From positions 377,752-441,751 of the forward strand of contig NZ_LMMR01000004.1 in NCBI RefSeq assembly GCF_001422325.1: 64,000 bases of DNA, written 5' to 3'. A program made the translations under genes and the position numbers. Of the stretch, positions 17,984 through 25,737 are shown one piece after another (position 1 is the first letter of the stretch; every line of letters starts with the position of its first letter). The DNA comes from Leifsonia sp. Leaf264. Its GTDB lineage: Bacteria > Actinomycetota > Actinomycetes > Actinomycetales > Microbacteriaceae. Under the pieces are notes generated by a model that was given only the letters and a program-made list of their open reading frames with translations, searched no databases and was not told where the DNA came from.

Positions 17984-18018
17984 AGAATGCCCGCTTCCTT
18001 CACGGAGGCGGGCATTCT
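17984..18018. terminator. Stem-loop terminator after pnp
   Basis: AGAATGCCCGC (17984-17994) and GCGGGCATTCT (18008-18018) form a strong hairpin between pnp and the convergent small gene. Confidence 0.85.
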
Positions 18019-18054
18019 CGCGTTGTGCCGGGACGGCGCTGGTGCGCTCGGCGT

Positions 18055-18294
18055 TCAACCCATGGGAATGAACGTCGCCGATCGGATGAGGGCGTCGCGC
18101 TCGTCGAGCGCATCCTGACCCATGCGCTGCTGCCGCATGGTGCGCAGCATCCGTTCCCGATCATTCAGGCGGGCGGCGCGCCGGCGACCCCAGGTCTCGA
18201 GGGTGCGGCCGACCGTGACGGCGAGTCCGGAGAGCATGCCGGGGAGACGGATGTCGCTCACGGCGTTCGTGCTGGATGCTGATGCTGCGGTCAT
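18055..18294 (-). CDS. Small basic protein coupled to the HTH regulator, unknown function
   Basis: 79 aa, from the ATG at 18294 that overlaps the stop of the regulator gene by 4 bp. The sequence is hydrophilic and Arg-rich in its second half (RRRAARLNDRERMLRTMRQQ), predicted helical, with no membrane segment. The N-terminal half has a weakly hydrophobic GMLSGLAVTVGR stretch. The tight overlap with an HTH regulator suggests a linked role, but no family is recognised. Confidence 0.55.
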   Translation of the reverse strand: MTAASASSTNAVSDIRLPGMLSGLAVTVGRTLETWGRRRAARLNDRERMLRTMRQQRMGQDALDERDALIRSATFIPMG

Positions 18295-19004
18295 GATGGC
18301 TGCTCCTGTTCCGGTGTCCGGGTGTTCTGGTTCTGGGTGTTCTGGTTCGGGCGAGTGCCCGGTCGTCTCGTGCTGCCGTCCGCCGTCGTCGTCTCTCCAC
18401 GCACCAGCGGGAAAGCGTTCAGGTGGATCTGAACGGGCCGCGATCCGGTCGACGGAGTCTGCTTGTAGGCGTCGAGGTACTTCCACAGCACGGTGTCGAT
18501 GTCGACGACGAGCTGGTGCAGCTGCTCGGGGGTGAGCCGCAGGTTGATCGTGTCGCTGGTCGCGATGCTCAGCCACTCCGGTCCGAAGACGCTCTCGCCG
18601 TCGGCCAGGTACTCGCGGAAGTTCGCCTCGCGGGAGCGCATCCACTCGTCCGTGATGAGCTGGGTGGCCAGGCGTTCGGGGCTCGCGGCCGGGAACTCGC
18701 TGGGCTCCGGCATCGCGATCGACCCCGGCCGACGCTCCCACCAGCGCTCGCGCGCCGTACCGATGCTCTCGTCCTCGCGCACGAGTCCGGCCTTCTCGAG
18801 CTGCCGCAGGTGATAGCTCATCACGCCGCTCGACTCGCCGATGCGGGTCGAGAGCCCGCTCGAGGTGAGGGGACCGTAGGCCGAGAGCTCGTCGAGGATG
18901 CGGACCCGCAGCGGGTGCGCGAGCGCGCGCAGGGCCGTCCCGTCCAGCACGGCGTCGCGTCCTGGGTGCTGCGTGCTGCTCTGCGGTCGGGGCTCATTGG
19001 TCAT
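18291..19004 (-). CDS. ArsR/HTH_20-family transcriptional regulator
   Basis: 237 aa from ATG 19004. The N-terminal winged helix has LRALAHPLRVRILDELS, SSGLSTRIGESSGVMSYHL and EKAGLVREDESIG with a basic wing. The middle region (about 100-190) is helical, as in padR/ArsR-like one-component regulators of ABC exporters, and the last 40 residues are low-complexity Gln/Asn/Thr/Pro. It is divergent from an ABC transporter operon, with an operator array in the shared 133-bp gap. It is therefore the likely repressor of itself and of the exporter. Confidence 0.8.
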   Translation of the reverse strand: MTNEPRPQSSTQHPGRDAVLDGTALRALAHPLRVRILDELSAYGPLTSSGLSTRIGESSGVMSYHLRQLEKAGLVREDESIGTARERWWERRPGSIAMPEPSEFPAASPERLATQLITDEWMRSREANFREYLADGESVFGPEWLSIATSDTINLRLTPEQLHQLVVDIDTVLWKYLDAYKQTPSTGSRPVQIHLNAFPLVRGETTTADGSTRRPGTRPNQNTQNQNTRTPEQEQPS

Positions 19005-19006
19005 AG

Positions 19007-19051
19007 TGCAAAGATACTCTTGCAAAGAAAGGTTTGCAAGCACTTCTTTGC
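19007..19051. promoter_or_regulatory. Operator array between the regulator and the ABC transporter
   Basis: The perfect inverted repeat CTTGCAAA-GAAAGG-TTTGCAAG (19019-19040) is flanked by further half sites: TGCAAAGA at 19007-19014 and TCTTTGC at 19045-19051. On the minus strand CTTGCA and TATCTT serve as plausible -35 and -10 boxes inside the array, with TATCTT five bases before the regulator ATG. Binding here would repress the regulator and could control the divergent exporter. Confidence 0.65.
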
Positions 19052-19137
19052 GTGTAGAGGTGACGGATGTCATGGCCTCCTCGTGACGGACGTGTGGGGC
19101 GATCGCAGCCCAACGCAACGAACATCGAAGGGTGCAG

Positions 19138-20079
19138 ATGACAGAACTCTCCCCGACGACCCGGACGACTCCAGTCCCGGCGGACGACGCCCCCCTCGCC
19201 ATCGATGCGGCGGGTCTCACCAAGAGCTTCGGCTCGGTGCATGCGGTCAATGGCATCGACCTCCGGGTGAAGCGCGGTGAGATCGTCGCTTTCCTCGGGC
19301 CCAACGGTGCCGGGAAGACCACGACGATCGACATGCTGCTCGGCCTCGCCAAGCCGGATTCGGGCACTGTCGGCATCTTCGGCCGCTCGCCCCGCGCGGC
19401 CATCGCGCAGGGGCAGGTCTCCGCGGTGCTCCAGACCGGCGGCCTGCTCAAGGACCTCACGGTGCGCGAGACCGTCCGCCTCACGGCCACCCTGTTCGCC
19501 GATCCCCGCCCCGTCGACGAGGTCCTCGAGCGCGCCGGCATCGCCGACATCGGGTCCAGGATGGTCGGGAAGTGCTCCGGCGGCCAGCAGCAGCGCCTGC
19601 GCTTCGCCATGGCCCTGCTCTCGGACCCCGGACTGCTCATCCTCGACGAGCCGACGACAGGCATGGACGTGACAGGCCGCCGCGACTTCTGGAACGCCAT
19701 CCGCACGGATGCCGCCCGCGGACGCACCGTCGTCTTCGCGACGCACTACCTCGACGAGGCCGACGCCTACGCCGACCGCATCATCCTGGTGAGGCACGGG
19801 CGCATCGTCGCCGACGGCACCGCCGCCGAGGTCAAGAATCTCGCATCCGGACGAACGATCCGTGCCACGATCCCCGGCCTCGATGAGCGCACCGTCGCAG
19901 CGATCGCCGGGGTCGACGCCGTCGAGCGCCACGGCGACTCCTACTCCATCGCTACCCGCGACTCCGATGCCGTTGCCCGCCACCTGTTCGCGGCGACCGG
20001 CGCCCGCGACGTGGAGATCACCTCGCATGGCCTCGAAGACGCCTTCATCGCCCTCACCACGGAAGGCAGCGCATCATGA
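19138..20079 (+). CDS. ABC transporter ATP-binding protein (ABC-2 type exporter)
   Basis: 313 aa from ATG 19138, with GAAGGG just upstream; a GTG at 19132 is also in frame. It has a Walker A GPNGAGKTTT, a Q-loop in LQTGGLLKD, a CSGGQQQRLRFAMAL signature, Walker B LLILDEPTTGMD and the H-loop ATHYLDEAD, followed by the roughly 80-residue C-terminal domain common in drug or lipid exporter ATPases. It pairs with the permease downstream (4-bp overlap). The substrate is unknown. Confidence 0.92.
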   Translation: MTELSPTTRTTPVPADDAPLAIDAAGLTKSFGSVHAVNGIDLRVKRGEIVAFLGPNGAGKTTTIDMLLGLAKPDSGTVGIFGRSPRAAIAQGQVSAVLQTGGLLKDLTVRETVRLTATLFADPRPVDEVLERAGIADIGSRMVGKCSGGQQQRLRFAMALLSDPGLLILDEPTTGMDVTGRRDFWNAIRTDAARGRTVVFATHYLDEADAYADRIILVRHGRIVADGTAAEVKNLASGRTIRATIPGLDERTVAAIAGVDAVERHGDSYSIATRDSDAVARHLFAATGARDVEITSHGLEDAFIALTTEGSAS

Positions 20080-20903
20080 CGCACGCACCCGCCGCGACAA
20101 CGGCATCGGTTCCCATCACCCTCGACCGCAAGGTGCCGCCGTTCGGCGGCTTCAACCTGATGTTCCTCGGCATCGAACTGCGACGGAAGCTCCGCAACAG
20201 GCGCACGATCATCTTCACGATCATCTTCCCGGTCGGCATGTTCTTCCTGTCGGGCTACCCGAACAAGGACATCCCGCTGACCGAGGTGCCGATCGCGCAG
20301 GGCGGCCTGAGCGTGGCGGCCTACATCATGGTCTCGATGGCGCTCTACGGCGCGATGATGTCGGCGACGGCGGCCGGGGGAGCCGTCGCCGTCGAGCGCT
20401 CGCAGGGCTGGAGCCGGCAACTGAGGCTCACGCCGCTGAACCCCGTGGCGAACGTGGCGACCAAGATCATCGCGGGGCTGCTGCTCGGCCTCGTCGCGGT
20501 CGGGGCGACCTATCTCGCCGGTGCCCTCTCGGGCATCCAGATGTCGGCCGAGCAGTGGCTGCTGTCCGGACTCGCCAGCTGGCTGCTCGGCTCGACAGTG
20601 TTCACGGCTCTCGGCCTCATGGTCGGCTACCTGGTGCCGAGCGAGAACGCCATGCAGCTCACGAGCCTCGTCGTCGTGTTCTTCTCCTTCGTCGGCGGGC
20701 TGTTCTACCCGCTCAGCATGATGCCGCCGGTGGTCCAGTCGATCGCAGCGTGGACTCCGGTCTACGGCATCGGCGAGATCGCGCGTGCGCCGCTCACCGG
20801 CGCCGGCTTCGAGCCGCTCGCACTGCTGAACGCCATCGCCTGGCTGGTGATCTTCGCGCTCGGCACCATCGTGCTGTTCCGTCGTGACACGAAGCGCGTG
20901 TGA
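20076..20903 (+). CDS. ABC-2 type transporter permease
   Basis: 275 aa with six membrane segments, including RTIIFTIIFPVGMFFLSG, VSMALYGAMMSATAAGG, IIAGLLLGLVAVGATYLAG and SLVVVFFSFVGGLFYP, and a VERSQGWSRQLRLTPLNP cytoplasmic loop typical of ABC-2 permeases. The start overlaps the ATPase stop (ATGA). Together they form an exporter followed by a histidine kinase and response regulator, the order seen in DesKR/YvfTU-type loci. Confidence 0.9.
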   Translation: MTHAPAATTASVPITLDRKVPPFGGFNLMFLGIELRRKLRNRRTIIFTIIFPVGMFFLSGYPNKDIPLTEVPIAQGGLSVAAYIMVSMALYGAMMSATAAGGAVAVERSQGWSRQLRLTPLNPVANVATKIIAGLLLGLVAVGATYLAGALSGIQMSAEQWLLSGLASWLLGSTVFTALGLMVGYLVPSENAMQLTSLVVVFFSFVGGLFYPLSMMPPVVQSIAAWTPVYGIGEIARAPLTGAGFEPLALLNAIAWLVIFALGTIVLFRRDTKRV

Positions 20904-20989
20904 CAGCGCGGTCCGCCGCGCATCGAGTGCGGCATCCGGCAGCGTGGCATCCGTGAGATTCGTGCGATCAGTGACCGAGGGGGCGTGAG

Positions 20990-20995
20990 TATCGT
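20990..20995 (+). promoter_or_regulatory. Candidate leaderless -10 (TATCGT) for the histidine kinase
   Basis: TATCGT is followed by seven bases and GTG 21003. This would give the kinase its own transcript in addition to read-through from the exporter. Confidence 0.45.
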
Positions 20996-21002
20996 GGACG
21001 GA

Positions 21003-22184
21003 GTGACCGACGAGGACCGTGGGACTGCGGAGGACCCCCGCTTCGCCGGCTGGGGCGTGCTGGTGGAGTCGCCGACGCCCACGACACTCGCGTCCGTCGT
21101 GCACACACTCGGCAGCCCGGGAGCACGGCGTTGGTACTTCGGAGCCGGCATCGCCCTGCTCTGGCTGATCTCGGTCGCCGCGGAGGTGCTGAAGATCGTC
21201 GACTCCCCGGCCGAGACGGCGATAGCCATCGGGTTGCTCGTGGTATTCGGCGTCGTCTTCGCCCTCGGAGCGCCCATAGCCTGGGCTCTGCCGAAGCGCG
21301 ATCGTCCGTGGGTGGCCGTCGCGTTGTGGGTGGTCTCGTTCAGCCTGTTCCCCTTCATCGGGTGGGAGGTCACGAACCTCTGGACCTATGTCGGCGTGCT
21401 GATCGCCATGGCGCTCATCGATCCGCGGGCGACCTGGATGAGCATCATCGGGCTCGGTGTCCTCGCAGCGATCTGCGGCTGGATCGAGGGAGGAAGCACC
21501 GAGGAAATCCTCACGACCCCCGCGATCATCGTCTCCATCTCGCTCATGATGGCCGCGTTCGCCAGGCAGCTGGCCATTGCGAACCAGCTGCGCGACACCC
21601 AGCGTGAGATGACCCGCCTCGCCGCAGTGCAGGAGCGGGGGCGCGTCGCGCGCGACATCCACGACATCCTCGGCCACTCCCTGACCGTGATCACCGTGAA
21701 GGCCGAGCTCGCCGGGCGGCTGCTCGACGTCGACGTCGAACGCGCTCGTACGGAGATCGGCGAGGTCGAGACCCTGGCGCGCGGGGCGCTCGCCGACGTG
21801 CGCACGACGGTGGCCGGGTTCCGGGGCGTGAATGTGACGGCCGAGCTGGCCGCAGCCCGGTCGGCCCTCGCCAGTGCCGGCATCCGCCCCGAGTTCCCCT
21901 CCAGCACGGATGCCGTGCCACCGGGCCGCCGCGAACTCGCGGGCTGGGTCGTGCGTGAGGGAGTGACGAACGTGATCCGCCACTCGGGGGCGAGCGTCTG
22001 CCGGGTGCGCCTGGAGCCCGACCTGATCGAGGTGGCCGATGATGGCGGCGGCGAGGTCGTCGCGGTGTCGGCACTGGCGTCGACCGGGCTGAGTGGCCTG
22101 CGTGAGCGTGTCGAGGCGGCGGGGCTGAAGCTCACGACGGGCCGCTCGGATCTCGGCGGCTTCGAACTCAGGGTGAGCGCATGA
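21003..22184 (+). CDS. DesK-like sensor histidine kinase
   Basis: 393 aa from GTG 21003; the in-frame GTG 20985 is an alternative. Five or six membrane helices (about residues 45-170) make a small membrane sensor without a periplasmic domain. They are followed by a HisKA_3 dimerisation helix with the phospho-acceptor in RVARDIHDILGHS, then a HATPase domain with REGVTNVIRHSGA (N box) and DDGGG (G1). It overlaps its response regulator by 4 bp. The likely signal is membrane or envelope state, given the DesK family, and the likely target is the adjacent exporter. Confidence 0.87.
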   Translation: MTDEDRGTAEDPRFAGWGVLVESPTPTTLASVVHTLGSPGARRWYFGAGIALLWLISVAAEVLKIVDSPAETAIAIGLLVVFGVVFALGAPIAWALPKRDRPWVAVALWVVSFSLFPFIGWEVTNLWTYVGVLIAMALIDPRATWMSIIGLGVLAAICGWIEGGSTEEILTTPAIIVSISLMMAAFARQLAIANQLRDTQREMTRLAAVQERGRVARDIHDILGHSLTVITVKAELAGRLLDVDVERARTEIGEVETLARGALADVRTTVAGFRGVNVTAELAAARSALASAGIRPEFPSSTDAVPPGRRELAGWVVREGVTNVIRHSGASVCRVRLEPDLIEVADDGGGEVVAVSALASTGLSGLRERVEAAGLKLTTGRSDLGGFELRVSA

Positions 22185-22792
22185 TCCGCCTGCTCATCGC
22201 CGACGACCAGGCGCTCGTGCGCGGTGCCCTCTCCGCGCTCCTCGGACTCGAACCCGACATCGAGGTCGTGGCCGACGTCGGACGCGGCGACGAGGTGGTC
22301 GACGCGGCCATCCGCGCCAGCCCCGACGTCGCCCTGCTCGACATCGAGATGCCCGGCCTCGATGGGATCGCCGCGGCCTCGCTTCTGCGCGAACGGATGC
22401 CGGACTGCCGCGTCATCATGGTGACGACGTTCGGTCGGCCGGGGTACCTGCGCCGTGCCATGCAGGCCGGTGCCTCCGGGTTCGTCGTGAAGGACACACC
22501 GGCCGCGCAACTCGCCGATGCCGTGCGCCGGGTGAGCCAGGGCTTGCGCGTCGTCGACCCGAGCCTCGCTGCGGAGTCGCTGACTCAGGGCGACTCGCCG
22601 CTCACCGAGCGGGAGACGGACGTCCTGTCGGTGTCGCGCGCCGGGGGATCGATCACCGACATCGCCGCCATCCTGCACCTGTCCGAGGGCACCGTGCGCA
22701 ACCACCTCTCGAGCATCATCGGCAAGACCGGCGGCCGCAATCGGGCGGATGCCGCCAGGATCGCCGAGGACAACGGCTGGCTGATCGGCTGA
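22181..22792 (+). CDS. NarL/LuxR-family response regulator
   Basis: 203 aa. The receiver domain has acidic residues at 8-9, the phospho-acceptor Asp54 (ALLDIEMPG) and a Lys in GFVVKDTP. The LuxR-type HTH at about 140-195 has LTERETDVL, SITDIAAILHLSEGTVRNH and LSSIIGKTGGRNRADA. It is the partner of the kinase upstream. It ends just before a palindromic element. Confidence 0.92.
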   Translation: MIRLLIADDQALVRGALSALLGLEPDIEVVADVGRGDEVVDAAIRASPDVALLDIEMPGLDGIAAASLLRERMPDCRVIMVTTFGRPGYLRRAMQAGASGFVVKDTPAAQLADAVRRVSQGLRVVDPSLAAESLTQGDSPLTERETDVLSVSRAGGSITDIAAILHLSEGTVRNHLSSIIGKTGGRNRADAARIAEDNGWLIG

Positions 22793-22808
22793 GGCGTGGC
22801 GGTTCCAC

Positions 22809-22900
22809 GCCGAGAACGACCTTCGTGCGGGTGGGCGGGGTGTCGCACCCGCAGGTACTGCGTTCTCGGCGGTGCACCAGTGCGTGCACTACGTTCTCGG
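22809..22900. repeat. Palindromic element, one arm plus inverted doublet (GCCGAGAACG family)
   Basis: The left arm GCCGAGAACG (22809-22818) is matched by the inverted arm CGTTCTCGGC (22861-22870). A second inverted copy, CGTTCTCGG (22892-22900), lies 31 bp further on and falls inside the end of the Lrp gene. The 42-bp inner part has its own GCGGGTG/CACCCGC stem. The single-arm, inner and doublet plan is the same as in the 98-bp elements near 47 and 50.8 kb, but the sequence is different. Confidence 0.65.
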
Positions 22901-23368
22901 TGACTCCACGGCGCGGTCCAGCAGTGGGCGCAGCCGGAACGGCACCAGCTCGCCCATCGACAGGCTGGTCTCGGTGCGCTCGACGCCGTCGATCGCGAGG
23001 ATGTCCCCGTCGATCCGGAAGAGGTGCTCGGCGTCGGTGCAGACGACCTGCACGAGCAGGTCGATCTGGCCGCTCAACCCGTGCGCCTGGATGACCTCGG
23101 GAATCGCCGCGATCGCCTCGACGATGGCGCCGAGAGCCTTCTGCTGCACGTGGACGGCGATGAACGCCGAGAGCGGGTAGCCGAGCGCCGTCGGATCGAT
23201 GCGCCGGTCGAGCGACTGCAGCACGCCCGAGGTGGCCAGGCGCGCCAGTCGGGTCTGCACGGTGTTGCGCGACAGTCCGAGGCGGTCGGCGATGGCGACG
23301 GCCGTCGCTCGGGGCTCGTCGCTGAGGGCGCGCAGCAGGTGCACATCGGTGGAGTCGATCGGTTGCAT
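22889..23368 (-). CDS. Lrp/AsnC-family regulator (BkdR-like)
   Basis: 159 aa from ATG 23368; a longer in-frame start exists eight codons upstream. The N-terminal HTH is SDEPRATAVAIADRLGLSRNTVQTRLARL, split over about residues 14-42, followed by a RAM (ligand-binding) domain with IDPTALGYPLSAFIAVHV. It is divergent from the E1alpha-E1beta-E2 operon, like BkdR in other actinobacteria, so it probably senses branched-chain amino acids and controls that operon. The last codons carry an arm of the neighbouring palindrome. Confidence 0.85.
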   Translation of the reverse strand: MQPIDSTDVHLLRALSDEPRATAVAIADRLGLSRNTVQTRLARLATSGVLQSLDRRIDPTALGYPLSAFIAVHVQQKALGAIVEAIAAIPEVIQAHGLSGQIDLLVQVVCTDAEHLFRIDGDILAIDGVERTETSLSMGELVPFRLRPLLDRAVESPRT

Positions 23369-23376
23369 GATGCGCA

Positions 23377-23382
23377 ACGATA
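23377..23382 (-). promoter_or_regulatory. -10 (TATCGT) of the Lrp regulator
   Basis: On the minus strand TATCGT lies eight bases before the ATG at 23368. The intergenic region of about 190 bp to E1alpha holds AT-richer sequence (ATGATCATTGTGCC near 23430) suited to Lrp binding. Confidence 0.45.
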
Positions 23383-23557
23383 GCACCGGCATCCGTCGCC
23401 CGATCGTGCAACATGCTCAACAGCATCCATGATCATTGTGCCGGATGCCCAACGGGCTTATCGTAGAGGCACCAGCCGCAGCGTCGCGGCGGGTCGATCC
23501 GCAGAGCTCACGAGGCCACGCGGATCGCGGTCGCGACAGAGAAGGTTGCGCACGATC

Positions 23558-24697
23558 ATGACCATTCACCAGCAACTCATGACTTCCACGGATGCGGCCC
23601 CCGGGGCCGCCGATGACGTGGTGCAGCTGATCACTCCGGCTGGAGTCCGGCAGGCGAACCCGGCCTTCGACCCGTGGGTCGCCGGACTCACCGCCGATGA
23701 GTTCCGGGCCCTCTACGAGGACATGGTCGTCGTGCGACGGATGGACGCCGAGGCGACGGCGCTGCAGCGCCAGGGTGAGCTCGGACTGTGGCCGCCGGTG
23801 CTCGGCCAGGAGGCAGCCCAGATCGGTTCGGGCCGGGCGCTCCGCTCCGACGACTTCGTCTTCTCGAGCTACCGCGAGCACGGCGTCGCCTACTGCCGGG
23901 GCGTGAAGCCGGCGCAGGTCACCCCGGTCTGGCGTGGCGTCGCCGCATCGGGCTGGAACCCCTACGACGTCAACATGGCCGCGCCGCAGGTGATCATCGG
24001 CGCCCAGGCGCTGCACGCAGTGGGGTACGCGATGGGCATCCAGAACGACGGCGAGGATGCCGCGGCCATCGCCTACTTCGGCGACGGCGCCACAAGTGAG
24101 GGCGACGTGAACGAGGCGCTGGTGTTCGCGGCCAGCTTCCGGGCGCCGGTCGTCTTCTTCTGCCAGAACAACCAGTGGGCCATCTCGGAGCCCGTCGGCC
24201 TGCAGGCTCAACGCAGCATCGCGGACCGCGCGCCGGGCTTCGGCATCCCGAGCCTGCGCGTCGACGGCAACGACGTGCTCGCCGTCATGGCGGCGACGAG
24301 GGTGGCACTCGACCGGGCACGCACAGGGGGTGGCCCGACGTTCATCGAGGCCGTGACCTACCGCATGGGTCCGCACACCACCGCCGACGACCCGACGCGC
24401 TATCGCCCCCAGGGCGAGCTCGAGGAGTGGCGCGCGAAGGACCCCATCTCGCGCTTCGCCGCCTTCCTCACCGAGGCGGGCATCCTCGATGACGGCACTG
24501 TGGCTGCCGTCGCCGCGAAGGCTGATGCCGTCGCCATGGAGCTGCGCGCCGCCTGCATCGCACTCCGCGATCCCGCGGCGCTCACAGTGTTCGACAACGT
24601 CTACGCCGAGTCGAACAGCACCATCGACCGCGAGCGCGACCACTACGCGCGCTACCTCGCCATGTTCGGCGACTCCGGTGAGGGGGAGGTCCGATGA
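23558..24697 (+). CDS. bkdA: 2-oxoacid dehydrogenase E1 component, alpha subunit
   Basis: 379 aa from ATG 23558, with AGAGAAGG upstream. It shows the E1alpha TPP motif YFGDGATSEGDVNEAL, ending with FFCQNNQWAIS (about residues 173-207), and the RMGPHTTADDPTRY phosphorylation-loop region. It decarboxylates a 2-oxoacid and passes the acyl group to lipoyl-E2. Motifs alone do not separate pyruvate from branched-chain enzymes. The divergent Lrp regulator and the leucine-degradation genes nearby favour a branched-chain complex. The ATGA overlap with E1beta indicates coupling. Confidence 0.88.
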   Translation: MTIHQQLMTSTDAAPGAADDVVQLITPAGVRQANPAFDPWVAGLTADEFRALYEDMVVVRRMDAEATALQRQGELGLWPPVLGQEAAQIGSGRALRSDDFVFSSYREHGVAYCRGVKPAQVTPVWRGVAASGWNPYDVNMAAPQVIIGAQALHAVGYAMGIQNDGEDAAAIAYFGDGATSEGDVNEALVFAASFRAPVVFFCQNNQWAISEPVGLQAQRSIADRAPGFGIPSLRVDGNDVLAVMAATRVALDRARTGGGPTFIEAVTYRMGPHTTADDPTRYRPQGELEEWRAKDPISRFAAFLTEAGILDDGTVAAVAAKADAVAMELRAACIALRDPAALTVFDNVYAESNSTIDRERDHYARYLAMFGDSGEGEVR

Positions 24698-25737
24698 CCA
24701 TGCTCGATGCCCCGGTCGACACGCAGACCCTCACCCTGGCGAACGCCATCAACGCCGGCCTGCGCCGCGCCCTGCGCGACGACGACAAGGTCGTGCTGCT
24801 CGGCGAGGACATCGGCACCCTCGGCGGCGTCTACAGGGTGACCGACGGGCTGCAGCGCGAGTTCGGCGCCCGGCGCGTCGTCGACACGCCGCTCGCCGAG
24901 GCCGGCATCCTCGGCACGGCCGTCGGACTCGCGTATCGCGGATACAGGCCGGTGTGCGAGATCCAGTTCGACGGCTTCATCTACCCGGCCTTCGACCAGA
25001 TCGTTGCGCAGGTCGCCAAGCTGCACTACCGCACCCAGGGTGCGGTGCGGATGCCCATCACGATCCGCGTGCCCTTCGGCGGCGGGATCGGCGCGGCCGA
25101 GCACCACTCGGAGTCGCCCGAGGCCTACTTCACGCATACCTCGGGCCTGCGCGTCGTCGCGGTCTCCAACCCGCAGGACGCCTACGCGATGATCCGCCAG
25201 GCCATTGCGAGCGACGACCCCGTGCTCTACTTCGAGCCCAAGCGGCGCTATCACCAGAAGGCGCCGGTCGAACTCGATGGGGCTCTCGCAGCCGCAGAGC
25301 CCATGGGCGCCGCGCGCGTGGTCGCCCCGGGCACCGACGTCACCCTGCTCGCCTACGGGCCCCTCGTGCAGACGGCGACGGATGCGGCGAGAGCGGCGGC
25401 GGCAGACGGCATCTCGATCGAGGTCATCGACCTGCGCTCGCTGGCGCCAGTGGACTACGCCACGATCGAGGCGTCGGTTCGACGCACCGGGCGTCTGGTG
25501 ATCGCCCACGAGGCGGGCTCGCAGGGCGGAATCGGCGGAGAGATCGCCGCCAGCGTCACGGAGCGCTGCTTCAGCTACCTCGAGCACGCTCCGGTGAGGG
25601 TCACGGGCTTCGACGTGCCCTACCCGCCCTCGAGGCTCGAGGTGCACCACGTGCCCGACCTCGACCGCATCCTCGACGGGGTCGACCGCGCACTCGGTCG
25701 GAGCAACTCCCTGAGCGGGCTGGAGGCCGGCTGGTGA
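24694..25737 (+). CDS. bkdB: 2-oxoacid dehydrogenase E1 component, beta subunit
   Basis: 347 aa, beginning with TLTLANAINAGLRRALRDDD and LLGEDIG, then DTPLAEAGILGTAVGLAYRG, FGGGIGAAEHHSESPEAYF and the transketolase C-terminal domain with IEVIDLRSLAPVDYATI. It forms the heterotetramer with E1alpha. It overlaps E1alpha by 4 bp and E2 by 4 bp (GTGA), so the three are one translational unit. Confidence 0.92.
   Translation: MTMLDAPVDTQTLTLANAINAGLRRALRDDDKVVLLGEDIGTLGGVYRVTDGLQREFGARRVVDTPLAEAGILGTAVGLAYRGYRPVCEIQFDGFIYPAFDQIVAQVAKLHYRTQGAVRMPITIRVPFGGGIGAAEHHSESPEAYFTHTSGLRVVAVSNPQDAYAMIRQAIASDDPVLYFEPKRRYHQKAPVELDGALAAAEPMGAARVVAPGTDVTLLAYGPLVQTATDAARAAAADGISIEVIDLRSLAPVDYATIEASVRRTGRLVIAHEAGSQGGIGGEIAASVTERCFSYLEHAPVRVTGFDVPYPPSRLEVHHVPDLDRILDGVDRALGRSNSLSGLEAGW

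Noticed and set aside
19132-22792. Antibiotic-resistance or bacteriocin immunity cluster
   Set aside because: An exporter with a two-component system is suggestive, but there is no precursor peptide or biosynthetic gene nearby and no substrate motif.
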